Shown here piece by piece: positions 31,724 to 44,472 of a DNA stretch of 64,000 bases (the first letter of the stretch is position 1; each line of letters begins with the position of its first letter). The DNA is from Phytophthora colocasiae (taxonomy: Eukaryota > Oomycota > Peronosporomycetes > Peronosporales > Peronosporaceae): NCBI GenBank assembly GCA_018806915.1, contig JAGKQI010000100.1, forward strand, positions 1,550,001 to 1,614,000. The letters run 5' to 3'. The translations under genes and the position numbers were made by a program. A model generated the notes under the pieces. It was not told the origin of the DNA. It ran no database searches and saw only the letters and a program-made list of their open reading frames with translations.

Positions 31724-33276
31724 AACAAAACAATTGATCGTTTACTTTTCGCTTCTAAATTTTATAAGCTTCCAGATTAGATCCTCATCCTCTCCTCTAA
31801 ACTACAGTAGTAGCTGCTTTCTTCAGCGCGAACACAGACGCGTCCTCATCAGAAGATCTTAGACCTGTTTTTCTTCAGCAAACAAAGTCTCGAACAACGA
31901 TCGGATATACTCCAGATCATCAAGCTACTCCATCATTTGGAAAATATGTACGTCTTTCCAATGAATTAGACGGTGAATATTATTTTCTGGTAAAGTGATA
32001 GTCAACAACTCAGGAGACCACAACGCAATTTGATTCAAGTAGCTCGACCAACTTTGGTACTACCTTTCTTTCAATAACTGTCAAGACCATGATGGTTTTT
32101 CGTTCTTTCAGGGGCTCACAACCGAATCGTTGTACATCGTTCGCTCTCACTGTCGTCACTACCGCTTGCTGTCGCGAACGTTGCTGCTGCTGACCAACCC
32201 TGCTTTACGTACAGATTCTACATTGAGGAGATTCCTGTGAAAAATTATGGTGACAACAAGAAGGAACAATTCTGGGGATGAACTTTTGCGGAATGGGCTG
32301 AGGTGGTTGCTGCAGTCTCGGTGGTTGGGGTCCCCAACTTGGGGAGGCTGGGGCTGGTAAGGAGGTATGAGCTTCTACGTACTTCTCCGAATGCAAGTAC
32401 CCCATTGAAGATCGGTCACTATCGAGTTCGGATTGAGTTTTAGTTCAAATAATGAACCAAGTCAGGCAGCTATGCTTCGTTTTGCGTTCCAGTGCATTTA
32501 CATATCCTCGACTGTATTAATATTGTCAATTTCCGTCAAAAATTACCGATTTAGCTTGACAATATCCAGATCTATAACCAGGGTGGAGACTTTCTCATCT
32601 CCACGATTGATTCGGCTGCGGCGGTGCCTTAACGTTGAGTTTCTAGTAAATTGGAGTCTATCATAACTGTTTTATTCTTCTGCTTGAAGTAAAAGTGTTT
32701 TGCTTGTGGTTTCTATCAAATTGTGGTGGTCTACAGCATGGAATAATCGAGCACTTCAAGTGCAGATTACAAGTAAGTATGTGTGTGCAAGGCAATGACA
32801 TGTACGAGAAGTACTAACGTAGCACGTAAATATCAACTTTCGTTTCATAAAATGAAAGACCTGGCAGGTACTCTTTACCAGCTCCAACCACCAAAACCGC
32901 AACAGCCACCCCACCGTCCACCCCAAGGCCCCAACCCCAACACTCCTTCTTGTTGTTTCCGTCGATTGACTACTACGCAAAAGTAGTAGTCTCGACGAAT
33001 GTAATAACTGCAGTACGCAACGCGCATCAATCGAAGCAGACAGATTGCGTTATGTTAGTGCTTTGCCAGGTAATTTCTTTTACTGAAATGCATTGATTGA
33101 TTGAGTAGAGTGGGGCTAGAATTCATTTTCACAGAAAAGTACTAGGCTCAGGCTATCAAACGACATGGGGAAATTGGTATCACCTTTTCAGCTTCAGTAA
33201 TTCCACACAACACGATTTGCCTTCCACACAACAAGTCGAGTACCAGAACCAAACAACCAAACAAGCGCTCAGCAAG

Positions 33277-33741
33277 ATGAAGATCAGCACGTTTCTCGTC
33301 GCCACGATGGCCATCCTCGGTGCCGTCTCCGCTGCCAGCCAACCTCTCGTCAAGACTCCGGCCGACGCACTGGAGAAGATTCAAGCGACTGCATTGCCCG
33401 ATGGCGTCACACTCACGGGAACCGCCGAGAAGATCGACCCGCCTACCGATGCTAATGTTACCGACCCGAAGGAAGTTGCCGTGAACAAGGACGACAATGA
33501 AAATAGCAAGAAGGAGCAGCTCGGTTGGGGTGTCGGAGGCTGGGGCGCTGGTGGTTGGGGCCTCGGAGGCTGGGGTGGTTGGGGTGGTTGGGGTGGCTTC
33601 GGTCCCTACCGCTTCGGATTCATGTGCGGTGGTGTTCCTGGTTGGGCCTATCCGATGGGTTACTGGAATCGCTATGGTGCTGGTTTGTACGGCGGTGGTT
33701 GTGGTCTAGGCATGGCTTACGGCGGCCTCTACTACTGCTAA
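33277..33741 (+). CDS. Secreted Gly/Trp-rich protein, copy 5 (intact)
   Basis: The 154-residue product is identical to copy 3. The unit's downstream relic module has three Gs instead of four near 34190, opening a 63-codon frame (34167-34358). Confidence 0.87.
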   Translation: MKISTFLVATMAILGAVSAASQPLVKTPADALEKIQATALPDGVTLTGTAEKIDPPTDANVTDPKEVAVNKDDNENSKKEQLGWGVGGWGAGGWGLGGWGGWGGWGGFGPYRFGFMCGGVPGWAYPMGYWNRYGAGLYGGGCGLGMAYGGLYYC

Positions 33742-34166
33742 GTGGGCAAGTATGCCTTGTGAAGGAGTTTTTAGCAGTATCAACTTTACTCTCGCGAGGA
33801 TAAAACAAAACAATTGATCGTTTACTTTTCGCTTCTAAATTTTATAAGCTTCAGATTAGATCCTCATCCTCTCCTCTAAACTACAGTAGTAGCTGCTTTC
33901 TTCAGCGCGAACACAGACGCGTCCTCATCAGAAGATCTTAGACCTGTTTTCTTCAGCAAACAAAGTCTCGAACAACGATCGGATATACTCCAGATCATCA
34001 AGCTACTCCATCATTTGGAAAATATGTACGTCTTTCCAATGAATTAGACGGTGAATATTATTTTCTGGTAAAGTGATAGTCAACAACTCAGGAGGCCACA
34101 ACGCAATTTGATTCAAGTAGCTCGACCAACTTTGGTACTACCTTTCTTTCAATAACTGTCAAGACC

Positions 34167-34358
34167 ATGATGGTTTTTCGTTCTTTCAGGGCTCACAACC
34201 GAATCGTTGTAGATCGTTCGCTCTCACTGTCGTCACTACCGCTTGCTGTCGCGAACGTTGCTGCTGCTGACCAACCCTGCGTTACGTACGGCTTCTACAT
34301 TGAGGAGGTTCCTGTGAAAAATTATGGTGACAACAAGAAGGAACAATTCTGGGGATAA
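34167..34358 (+). pseudogene. Relic secreted paralogue (module 2) in its most open form
   Basis: The frame contains a hydrophobic 'SLSLSSLPLAVANVAA' stretch like a signal-peptide core, then 'DQPCVTYGFYIEE' and 'NKKEQFWG' before a TAA. NKKEQ-F/L-WG recalls the start of the Gly/Trp domain in the main gene (SKKEQLGWG). Gly/Trp codons continue in other frames to a GGWGW-stop about 80 bp on. I read it as a decayed relative of the main gene, present in every unit. Confidence 0.5.
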
Positions 34359-35354
34359 ACTTTTTGCGGAATGGGCTGAGGTGGTTGCTGCAGTCTCGGT
34401 GGTTGGGGTCCCCAACTTGGGGAGGCTGGGGCTGGTAAGGAGGTATGAGCTTCTACGTACTTCTCCGAATGCAAGTACCCCATTGAAGATCGGTCACTAT
34501 CGAGTTCGGATTGAGTTTTAGTTCAAATAATGAACCAAGTCAGGCAGCTATGCTTCGTTTTGCGTTCCAGTGCATTTACATATCCTCGACTGTATTAATA
34601 TTGTCAATTTCCGTCAAAATTACCGATTTAGCTTGACAATATCCAGATCTATAACCAGGGTGGAGACTTTCTCATCTCCACGATTGATTCGGCTGCGGCG
34701 GTGCCTTAACGTTGAGTTTCTAGTAAATTGGAGTCTATCATAACTGTTTTATTCTTCTGCTTGAAGTAAAAGTGTTTTGCTTGTGGTTTCTATCAAATTG
34801 TGGTGGTCTACAGCATGGAATAATCGAGCACTTCAAGTGCAGATTACAAGTAAGTATGTGTGTGCAAGGCAATGACATGTACGAGAAGTACTAACGTAGC
34901 ACGTAAATATCAACTTTCGTTTCATAAAATGAAAGACCTGGCAGGTACTCTTTACCAGCTCCAACCACCAAAACCGCAACAGCCACCCCACCGTCCACCC
35001 CAAGGCCCCCAACCCCAACACTCCTTCTTGTTGTTTCCGTCGATTGACTACTACGCAAAAGTAGTAGTCTCGACGAATGTAATAACTGCAGTACGCAACG
35101 CGCGTCAATCGAAGCAGACAGATTGCGTTATGTTAGTGCTTTGCCAGGTAATTTCTTTTACTGAAATGCATTGATTGATTGAGTAGAGTGGGGCTAGAAT
35201 TCATTTTCACAGAAAAGTACTAGGCTCAGGCTATCAAACGACATGGGGAAATTGGTATCACCTTTTCAGCTTCAGTAATTCCACACAACACGATTTGCCT
35301 TCCACACAACAAGTCGAGTACCAGAACCAAACAACCAAACAAGCGCTCAGCAAG

Positions 35355-35615
35355 ATGAAGATCAGCACGTTTCTCGTCGCCACGATGGCCATCCTCGGTG
35401 CCGTCTCCGCTGCCAGCCAACCTCTCGTCAAGACTCCGGCCGACGCACTGGAGAAGATTCAAGCGACTGCATTGCCCGATGGCGTCACACTCACGGGAAC
35501 CGCCGAGAAGATGCCGTATAAGCTTCAGATTAGATCCTCATCCTCTCCTCTAAACTACAGTAGTAGCTGCTTTCTTCAGCGCGAACACAGACGCGTCCTC
35601 ATCAGAAGATCTTAG
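35355..35615 (+). pseudogene. Secreted Gly/Trp-rich protein, copy 6 (Gly/Trp domain deleted)
   Basis: After residue Lys-52 about 408 bp are lost and replaced by 4 bp (GCCG), joining the hydrophilic region to 3'-flank sequence near 35511. The frame runs on to a TAG at 35613-35615 (86 aa) with no Gly/Trp repeats. The junction is identical to that of copy 8. This unit also lost about 106 bp near 35833. Confidence 0.88.
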
Positions 35616-36923
35616 ACCTGTTTTTCTTCAGCAAACAAAGTCTCGAACAACGATCGGATATACTCCAGATCATCAAGCTACTCCATCATTTGGAAAATAT
35701 GTACGTCTTTCCAATGAATTAGACGGTGAATATTATTTTCTGGTAAAGTGATAGTCAACAACTCAGGAGGCCACAACGCAATTTGATTCAAGTAGCTCGA
35801 CCAACTTTGGTACTACCTTTCTTTCAATAACTGTGCTGCTGACCAACCCTGCGTTACGTACGGCTTCTACATTGAGGAGGTTCCTGTGAAAAATTATGGT
35901 GACAACAAGAAGGAACAATTCTGGGGATAAACTTTTGTGGAATGGGCTGAGGTGGTTGCTGCAGTCTCGGTGGTTGGGGTCCCCAACTTGGGGAGGCTGG
36001 GGCTGGTAAGGAGGTATGAGCTTCTACGTACTTCTCCGAATGCAAGTACCCCATTGAAGATCGGTCACTATCGAGTTCGGATTGAGTTTTAGTTCAAATA
36101 ATGAACCAAGTCAGGCAGCTATGCTTCGTTTTGCGTTCCAGTGCATTTACATATCCTCGACTGTATTAATATTGTCAATTTCCGTCAAAAATTACCGATT
36201 TAGCTTGACAATATCCAGATCTATAACCAGGGTGGAGACTTTCTCATCTCCACGATTGATTCGGCTGCGGCGGTGCCTTAACGTTGAGTTTCTAGTAGAT
36301 TGGAGTCTATCATAACTGTTTTATTCTTCTGCTTGAAGTAAAAGTGTTTTGCTTGTGGTTTCTATCAAATTGTGGTGGTCTACAGCATGGAATAATCGAG
36401 CACTTCAAGTGCAGATTACAAGTAAGTATGTGTGTGCAAGGCAATGACATGTACGAGAAGTACTAACGTAGCACGTAAATATCAACTTTCGTTTCATAAA
36501 ATGAAAGACCTGGCAGGTACTCTTTACCAGCTCCAACCACCAAAACCGCAACAGCCACCCCACCGTCCACCCCAAGGCCAACCCCAACACTCCTTCTTGT
36601 TGTTTCCGTCGATTGACTACTACGCAAAAGTAGTAGTCTCGACGGGTGTAATAACTGCAGTACGCAACGCGCATCAATCGAAGCAGACAGATTGCGTTAT
36701 GTTAGTGCTTTGCCAGGTAATTTCTTTTACTGAAATGCATTGATTGATTGAGTAGAGTGGGGCTAGAATTCATTTTCACAGAAAAGTACTAGGCTCAGGC
36801 TATCAAACGACATGGGGAAATTGGTATCACCTTTTCAGCTTCAGTAATTCCACACAACACGATTTGCCTTCCACACAACAAGTCGAGTACCAGAACCAAA
36901 CAACCAAACAAGCGCTCAGCAAG

Positions 36924-37388
36924 ATGAAGATCAGCACGTTTCTCGTCGCCACGATGGCCATCCTCGGTGCCGTCTCCGCTGCCAGCCAACCTCTCGTCAA
37001 GACTCCGGCCGACGCACTGGAGAAGATTCAAGCGACTGCATTGCCCGATGGCGTCACACTCACGGGAACCGCCGAGAAGATCGACCCGCCTACCGATGCT
37101 AATGTTACCGACCCGAAGGAAGTTGCCGTGAACAAGGACGACAATGAAAATAGCAAGAAGGAGCAGCTCGGTTGGGGTGTCGGAGGCTGGGGCGCTGGTG
37201 GTTGGGGCCTCGGAGGCTGGGGTGGTTGGGGTGGTTGGGGTGGCTTCGGTCCCTACCGCTTCGGATTCATGTGCGGTGGTGTTCCTGGTTGGGCCTATCC
37301 GATGGGTTACTGGAATCGCTATGGTGCTGGTTTGTACGGCGGTGGTTGTGGTCTAGGCATGGCTTACGGCGGCCTCTACTACTGCTAA
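36924..37388 (+). CDS. Secreted Gly/Trp-rich protein, copy 7 (intact)
   Basis: The product is identical to copy 3. It lies between the two domain-deleted copies 6 and 8. Confidence 0.87.
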   Translation: MKISTFLVATMAILGAVSAASQPLVKTPADALEKIQATALPDGVTLTGTAEKIDPPTDANVTDPKEVAVNKDDNENSKKEQLGWGVGGWGAGGWGLGGWGGWGGWGGFGPYRFGFMCGGVPGWAYPMGYWNRYGAGLYGGGCGLGMAYGGLYYC

Positions 37389-39003
37389 GTGGGCAAGTAT
37401 GCCTTGTGAAGGAGTTTTTAGCAGTATCAACTTTACTCTCGCGAGGATAAAACAAAACAATTGATCGTTTACTTTTCGCTTCTAAATTTTATAAGCTTCA
37501 GATTAGATCCTCATCCTCTCCTCTAAACTACAGTAGTAGCTGCTTTCTTCAGCGCGAACACAGACGCGTCCTCATCAGAAGATCTTAGACCTGTTTTTCT
37601 TCAGCAAACAAAGTCTCGAACAACGATCGGATATACTCCAGATCATCAAGCTACTCCATCATTTGGAAAATATGTACGTCTTTCCAATGAATTAGACGGT
37701 GAATATTATTTTCTGGTAAAGTGATAGTCAACAACTCAGGAGGCCACAACGCAATTTGATTCAAGTAGCTCGACCAACTTTGGTACTACCTTTCTTTCAA
37801 TAACTGTCAAGACCATGATGGTTTTTCGTTCTTTCAGGGGCTCACAACCGAATCGTTGTAGATCGTTCGCTCTCACTGTCGTCACTACCGCTTGCTGTCG
37901 CGAACGTTGCTGCTGCTGACCAACCCTGCGTTACGTACGGCTTCTACATTGAGGAGGTTCCTGTGAAAAATTATGGTGACAACAAGAAGGAACAATTCTG
38001 GGGATAAACTTTTGCGGAATGGGCTGAGGTGGTTGCTGCAGTCTCGGTGGTTGGGGTCCCCAACTTGGGGAGGCTGGGGCTGGTAAGGAGGTATGAGCTT
38101 CTACGTACTTCTCCGAATGCAAGTACCCCATTGAAGATCGGTCACTATCGAGTTCGGATTGAGTTTTAGTTCAAATAATGAACCAAGTCAGGCAGCTATG
38201 CTTCGTTTTGCGTTCCAGTGCATTTACATATCCTCGACTGTATTAATATTGTCAATTTCCGTCAAAAATTACCGATTTAGCTTGACAATATCCAGATCTA
38301 TAACCAGGGTGGAGACTTTCTCATCTCCACGATTGATTCGGCTGCGGCGGTGCCTTAACGTTGAGTTTCTAGTAAATTGGAGTCTATCATAACTGTTTTA
38401 TTCTTCTGCTTGAAGTAAAAGTGTTTTGCTTGTGGTTTCTATCAAATTGTGGTGGTCTACAGCATGGAATAATCGAGCACTTCAAGTGCAGATTACAAGT
38501 AAGTATGTGTGTGCAAGGCAATGACATGTACGAGAAGTACTAACGTAGCACGTAAATATCAACTTTCGTTTCATAAAATGAAAGACCTGGCAGGTACTCT
38601 TTACCAGCTCCAACCACCAAAACCGCAACAGCCACCCCACCGTCCACCCCAAGGCCCCCAACCCCAACACTCCTTCTTGTTGTTTCCGTCGATTGACTAC
38701 TACGCAAAAGTAGTAGTCTCGACGGGTGTAGTAGCTGCAGTACGCAACGCGCGTCAATCGAAGCAGACAGATTGCGTTATGTTAGTGCTTTGCCAGGTAA
38801 TTTCTTTTACTGAAATGCATTGATTGATTGAGTAGAGTGGGGCTAGAATTCATTTTCACAGAAAAGTACTAGGCTCAGGCTATCAAACGACATGGGGAAA
38901 TTGGTATCACCTTTTCAGCTTCAGTAATTCCACACAACACGATTTGCCTTCCACACAACAAGTCGAGTACCAGAACCAAACAACCAAACAAGCGCTCAGC
39001 AAG

Positions 39004-39264
39004 ATGAAGATCAGCACGTTTCTCGTCGCCACGATGGCCATCCTCGGTGCCGTCTCCGCTGCCAGCCAACCTCTCGTCAAGACTCCGGCCGACGCACTGG
39101 AGAAGATTCAAGCGACTGCATTGCCCGATGGCGTCACACTCACGGGAACCGCCGAGAAGATGCCGTATAAGCTTCAGATTAGATCCTCATCCTCTCCTCT
39201 AAACTACAGTAGTAGCTGCTTTCTTCAGCGCGAACACAGACGCGTCCTCATCAGAAGATCTTAG
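39004..39264 (+). pseudogene. Secreted Gly/Trp-rich protein, copy 8 (Gly/Trp domain deleted)
   Basis: It has the same 408-bp deletion and GCCG filler as copy 6, at 39160. Unlike copy 6 it keeps the downstream 106 bp. The 86-residue frame would still have a signal peptide. Confidence 0.88.
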
Positions 39265-40157
39265 ACCTGTTTTTCTTCAGCAAACAAAGTCTCGAACAAC
39301 GATCGGATATACTCCAGATCATCAAGCTACTCCATCATTTGGAAAATATGTACGTCTTTCCAATGAATTAGACGGTGAATATTATTTTCTGGTAAAGTGA
39401 TAGTCAACAACTCAGGAGGCCACAACGCAATTTGATTCAAGTAGCTCGACCAACTTTGGTACTACCTTTCTTTCAATAACTGTCAAGACCATGATGGTTT
39501 TTCGTTCTTTCAGGGGCTCACAACCGAATCGTTGTAGATCGTTCGCTCTCACTGTCGTCACTACCGCTTGCTGTCGCGAACGTTGCTGCTGCTGACCAAC
39601 CCTGCGTTACGTACGGCTTCTACATTGAGGAGGTTCCTGTGAAAAATTATGGTGACAACAAGAAGGAACAATTCTGGGGATAAACTTTTGCGGAATGGGC
39701 TGAGGTGGTTGCTGCAGTCTCGGTGGTTGGGGTCCCCAACTTGGGGAGGCTGGGGCTGGTAAGGAGGTATGAGCTTCTACGTACTTCTCCGAATGCAAGT
39801 ACCCCATTGAAGATCGGTCACTATCGAGTTCGGATTGAGTTTTAGTTCAAATAATGAACCAAGTCAGGCAGCTATGCTTCGTTTTGCGTTCCAGTGCATT
39901 TACATATCCTCGACTGTATTAATATTGTCAATTTCCGTCAAAAATTACCGATTTAGCTTGACAATATCCAGATCTATAACCAGGGTGGAGACTTTCTCAT
40001 CTCCACGATTGATTCGGCTGCGGCGGTGCCTTAACGTTGAGTTTCTAGTAAATTGGAGTCTATCATAACTGTTTTATTCTTCTGCTTGAAGTAAAAGTGT
40101 TTTGCTTGTGGTTTCTATCAAATTGTGGTGGTCTACAGCATGGAATAATCAAGCACT

Positions 40158-40313
40158 TCAAGTGCAGATTACCGTGAGTGTGACGCCATCGGGCAATGCA
40201 GTCGCTTGAATCTTCTCCAGTGCGTCGGCCGGAGTCTTGACGAGAGGTTGGCTGGCAGCGGAGACGGCACCGAGGATGGCCATCGTGGCGACGAGAAACG
40301 TGCTGATCTTCAT
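40158..40313 (-). pseudogene. Secreted Gly/Trp-rich protein, copy 9 (cut at inversion junction)
   Basis: The signal peptide and residues up to Thr-47 are normal. The frame then crosses the junction at 40173 and stops after four foreign codons. The missing 3' part is found as copy 12 at the other end of the block. Confidence 0.88.
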
Positions 40314-41926
40314 CTTGCTGAGCGCTTGTTTGGTTGTTTGGTTCTGGTACTCGACTTGTTGTGTGGAAGGCAAATCGTGTTGTGTGGAATTACTGAAGCT
40401 GAAAAGGTGATACCAATTTCCCCATGTCGTTTGATAGCCTGAGCCTAGTACTTTTCTGTGAAAATGAATTCTAGCCCCACTCTACTCAATCAATCAATGC
40501 ATTTCAGTAAAAGAAATTACCTGGCAAAGCACTAACATAACGCAATCTGTCTGCTTCGATTGATGCGCGTTGCGTACTGCAGCTACTACACCCGTCGAGA
40601 CTACTACTTTTGCGTAGTAGTCAATCGACGGAAACAACAAGAAGGAGTGTTGGGGTTGGGGGCCTTGGGGTGGACGGTGGGGTGGCTGTTGCGGTTTTGG
40701 TGGTTGGAGCTGGTAAAGAGTACCTGCCAGGTCTTTCATTTTATGAAACGAAAGTTGATATTTACGTGCTACGTTAGTACTTCTCGTACATGTCATTGCC
40801 TTGCACACACATACTTACTTGTAATCTGCACTTGAAGTGCTTGATTATTCCATGCTGTAGACCACCACAATTTGATAGAAACCACAAGCAAAACACTTTT
40901 ACTTCAAGCAGAAGAATAAAACAGTTATGATAGACTCCAATTTACTAGAAACTCAACGTTAAGGCACCGCCGCAGCCGAATCAATCGTGGAGATGAGAAA
41001 GTCTCCACCCTGGTTATAGATCTGGATATTGTCAAGCTAAATCGGTAATTTTGACGGAAATTGACAATATTAATACAGTCGAGGATATGTAAATGCACTG
41101 GAACGCAAAACGAAGCATAGCTGCCTGACTTGGTTCATTATTTGAACTAAAACTCAATCCGAACTCGATAGTGACCGATCTTCAATGGGGTACTTGCATT
41201 CGGAGAAGTACGTAGAAGCTCATACCTCCTTACCAGCCCCAGCCTCCCCAAGTTGGGGACCCCAACCACCGAGACTGCAGCAACCACCTCAGCCCATTCC
41301 ACAAAAGTTTATCCCCAGAATTGTTCCTTCTTGTTGTCACCATAATTTTCACAGGAACCTCCTCAATGTAGAAGCCGTACGTAACGCAGGGTTGGTCAGC
41401 AGCAGCAACGTTCGCGACAGCAAGCGGTAGTGACGACAGTGAGAGCGAACGATCTACAACGATTCGGTTGTGAGCCCTGAAAGAACGAAAAACCATCATG
41501 GTCTTGACAGTTATTGAAAGAAAGGTAGTACCAAAGTTGGTCGAGCTACTTGAATCAAATTGCGTTGTGGCCTCCTGAGTTGTTGACTATCACTTTACCA
41601 GAAAATAATATTCACCGTCTAATTCATTGGAAAGACGTACATATTTTCCAAATGATGGAGTAGCTTGATGATCTGGAGTATATCCGATCGTTGTTCGAGA
41701 CTTTGTTTGCTGAAGAAAAACAGGTCTAAGATCTTCTGATGAGGACGCGTCTGTGTTCGCGCTGAAGAAAGCAGCTACTACTGTAGTTTAGAGGAGAGGA
41801 TGAGGATCTAATCTGAAGCTTATAAAATTTAGAAGCGAAAAGTAAACGATCAATTGTTTTGTTTTATCCCTCGCGAGAGTAAAGTTGATACTGCTAAAAA
41901 CTCCTTCACAAGGCATACTTGCCCAC

Positions 41927-42391
41927 TTAGCAGTAGTAGAGGCCGCCGTAAGCCATGCCTAGACCACAACCACCGCCGTACAAACCAGCACCATAGCGAT
42001 TCCAGTAACCCATCGGATAGGCCCAACCAGGAACACCACCGCACATGAATCCGAAGCGGTAGGGACCGAAGCCACCCCAACCACCCCAACCACCCCAGCC
42101 TCCGAGGCCCCAACCACCAGCGCCCCAGCCTCCGACACCCCAACCGAGCTGCTCCTTCTTGCTATTTTCATTGTCGTCCTTGTTCACGGCAACTTCCTTC
42201 GGGTCGGTAACATTAGCATCGGTAGGCGGGTCGATCTTCTCGGCGGTTCCCGTGAGTGTGACGCCATCGGGCAATGCAGTCGCTTGAATCTTCTCCAGTG
42301 CGTCGGCCGGAGTCTTGACGAGAGGTTGGCTGGCAGCGGAGACGGCACCGAGGATGGCCATCGTGGCGACGAGAAACGTGCTGATCTTCAT
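41927..42391 (-). CDS. Secreted Gly/Trp-rich protein, copy 10 (intact, minus strand)
   Basis: The 154-residue product is identical to copy 3. It is the only intact copy in the inverted block. Confidence 0.87.
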   Translation of the reverse strand: MKISTFLVATMAILGAVSAASQPLVKTPADALEKIQATALPDGVTLTGTAEKIDPPTDANVTDPKEVAVNKDDNENSKKEQLGWGVGGWGAGGWGLGGWGGWGGWGGFGPYRFGFMCGGVPGWAYPMGYWNRYGAGLYGGGCGLGMAYGGLYYC

Positions 42392-44008
42392 CTTGCTGAG
42401 CGCTTGTTTGGTTGTTTGGTTCTGGTACTCGACTTGTTGTGTGGAAGGCAAATCGTGTTGTGTGGAATTACTGAAGCTGAAAAGGTGATACCAATTTCCC
42501 CATGTCGTTTGATAGCCTGAGCCTAGTACTTTTCTGTGAAAATGAATTCTAGCCCCACTCTACTCAATCAATCAATGCATTTCAGTAAAAGAAATTACCT
42601 GGCAAAGCACTAACATAACGCAATCTGTCTGCTTCGATTGATGCGCGTTGCGTACTGCAGCTACTACACCCGTCGAGACTACTACTTTTGCGTAGTAGTC
42701 AATCGACGGAAACAACAAGAAGGAGTGTTGGGGTTAGGGGGCCTTGGGGTGGATGGTGGGGTGGCTGTTGCGGTTTTGGTGGTTGGAGCTGGTAAAGAGT
42801 ACCTGCCAGGTCTTTCATTTTATGAAACGAAAGTTGATATTTACGTGCTACGTTAGTACTTCTCGTACATGTCATTGCCTTGCACACACATACTTACTTG
42901 TAATCTGCACTTGAAGTGCTCGATTATTCCATGCTGTAGACCACCACAATTTGATAGAAACCACAAGCAAAACACTTTTACTTCAAGCAGAAGAATAAAA
43001 CAGTTATGATAGACTCCAATTTACTAGAAACTCAACGTTAAGGCACCGCCGCAGCCGAATCAATCGTGGAGATGAGAAAGTCTCCACCCTGGTTATAGAT
43101 CTGGATATTGTCAAGCTAAATCGGTAATTTTTGACGGAAATTGACAATATTAATACAGTCGAGGATATGTAAATGCACTGGAACGCAAAACGAAGCATAG
43201 CTGCCTGACTTGGTTCATTATTTGAACTAAAACTCAATCCGAACTCGATAGTGACCGATCTTCAATGGGGTACTTGCATTCGGAGAAGTACGTAGAAGCT
43301 CATACCTCCTTACCAGCCCCAGCCTCCCCAAGTTGGGGACCCCAACCACCGAGACTGCAGCAACCACCTCAGCCCATTCCACAAAAGTTTATCCCCAGAA
43401 TTGTTCCTTCTTGTTGTCACCATAATTTTTCACAGGAACCTCCTCAATGTAGAAGCCGTACGTAACGCAGGGTTGGTCAGCAGCAGCAACGTTCGCGACA
43501 GCAAGCGGTAGTGACGACAGTGAGAGCGAACGATCTACAACGATTCGGTTGTGAGCCCCTGAAAGAACGAAAAACCATCATGGTCTTGACAGTTATTGAA
43601 AGAAAGGTAGTACCAAAGTTGGTCGAGCTACTTGAATCAAATTGCGTTGTGGCCTCCTGAGTTGTTGACTATCACTTTACCAGAAAATAATATTCACCGT
43701 CTAATTCATTGGAAAGACGTACATATTTTCCAAATGATGGAGTAGCTTGATGATCTGGAGTATATCCGATCGTTGTTCGAGACTTTGTTTGCTGAAGAAA
43801 AACAGGTCTAAGATCTTCTGATGAGGACGCGTCTGTGTTCGCGCTGAAGAAAGCAGCTACTACTGTAGTTTAGAGGAGAGGATGAGGATCTAATCTGAAG
43901 CTTATAAAATTTAGAAGCGAAAAGTAAACGATCAATTGTTTTGTTTTATCCCTCGCGAGAGTAAAGTTGATACTGCTAAAAACTCCTTCACAAGGCATAC
44001 TTGCCCAC

Positions 44009-44472
44009 TTAGCAGTAGTAGAGGCCGCCGTAAGCCATGCCTAGACCACAACCACCGCCGTACAAACCAGCACCATAGCGATTCCAGTAACCCATCGGAT
44101 AGGCCCAACCAGGAACACCACCGCACATGAATCCGAAGCGGTAGGGACCGAAGCCACCCCAACCACCCCAACCACCCCAGCCTCCGAGGCCCCAACCACC
44201 AGCGCCCCAGCCTCCGACACCCCAACCGAGCTGCTCCTTCTTGCTATTTTCATTGTCGTCCTTGTTCACGGCAACTTCCTTCGGGTCGGTAACATTAGCA
44301 TCGGTAGGCGGTCGATCTTCTCGGCGGTTCCCGTGAGTGTGACGCCATCGGGCAATGCAGTCGCTTGAATCTTCTCCAGTGCGTCGGCCGGAGTCTTGAC
44401 GAGAGGTTGGCTGGCAGCGGAGACGGCACCGAGGATGGCCATCGTGGCGACGAGAAACGTGCTGATCTTCAT
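44009..44472 (-). pseudogene. Secreted Gly/Trp-rich protein, copy 11 (1-bp deletion)
   Basis: One G is missing from a GGG run near 44310 (codons for Asp-54/Pro-55), shifting the frame to an early stop. The rest of the gene, including the Gly/Trp domain, is normal. The homopolymer context leaves a sequencing error possible. Confidence 0.82.

Larger units (their letters stand above)
30402..40172 (+). repeat. 2.08-kb tandem array, plus segment with copies 4-8
   Basis: Start codons lie at 31196, 33277, 35355, 36924 and 39004, with spacings of 2081, 2078, 1569 and 2080. The short one reflects two deletions in unit 6. The intergenic parts of 1.1-1.8 kb hold only the relic modules and hairpins described for the unit. 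The segment ends at CAGATTAC (40172), where the orientation flips. Confidence 0.95.
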
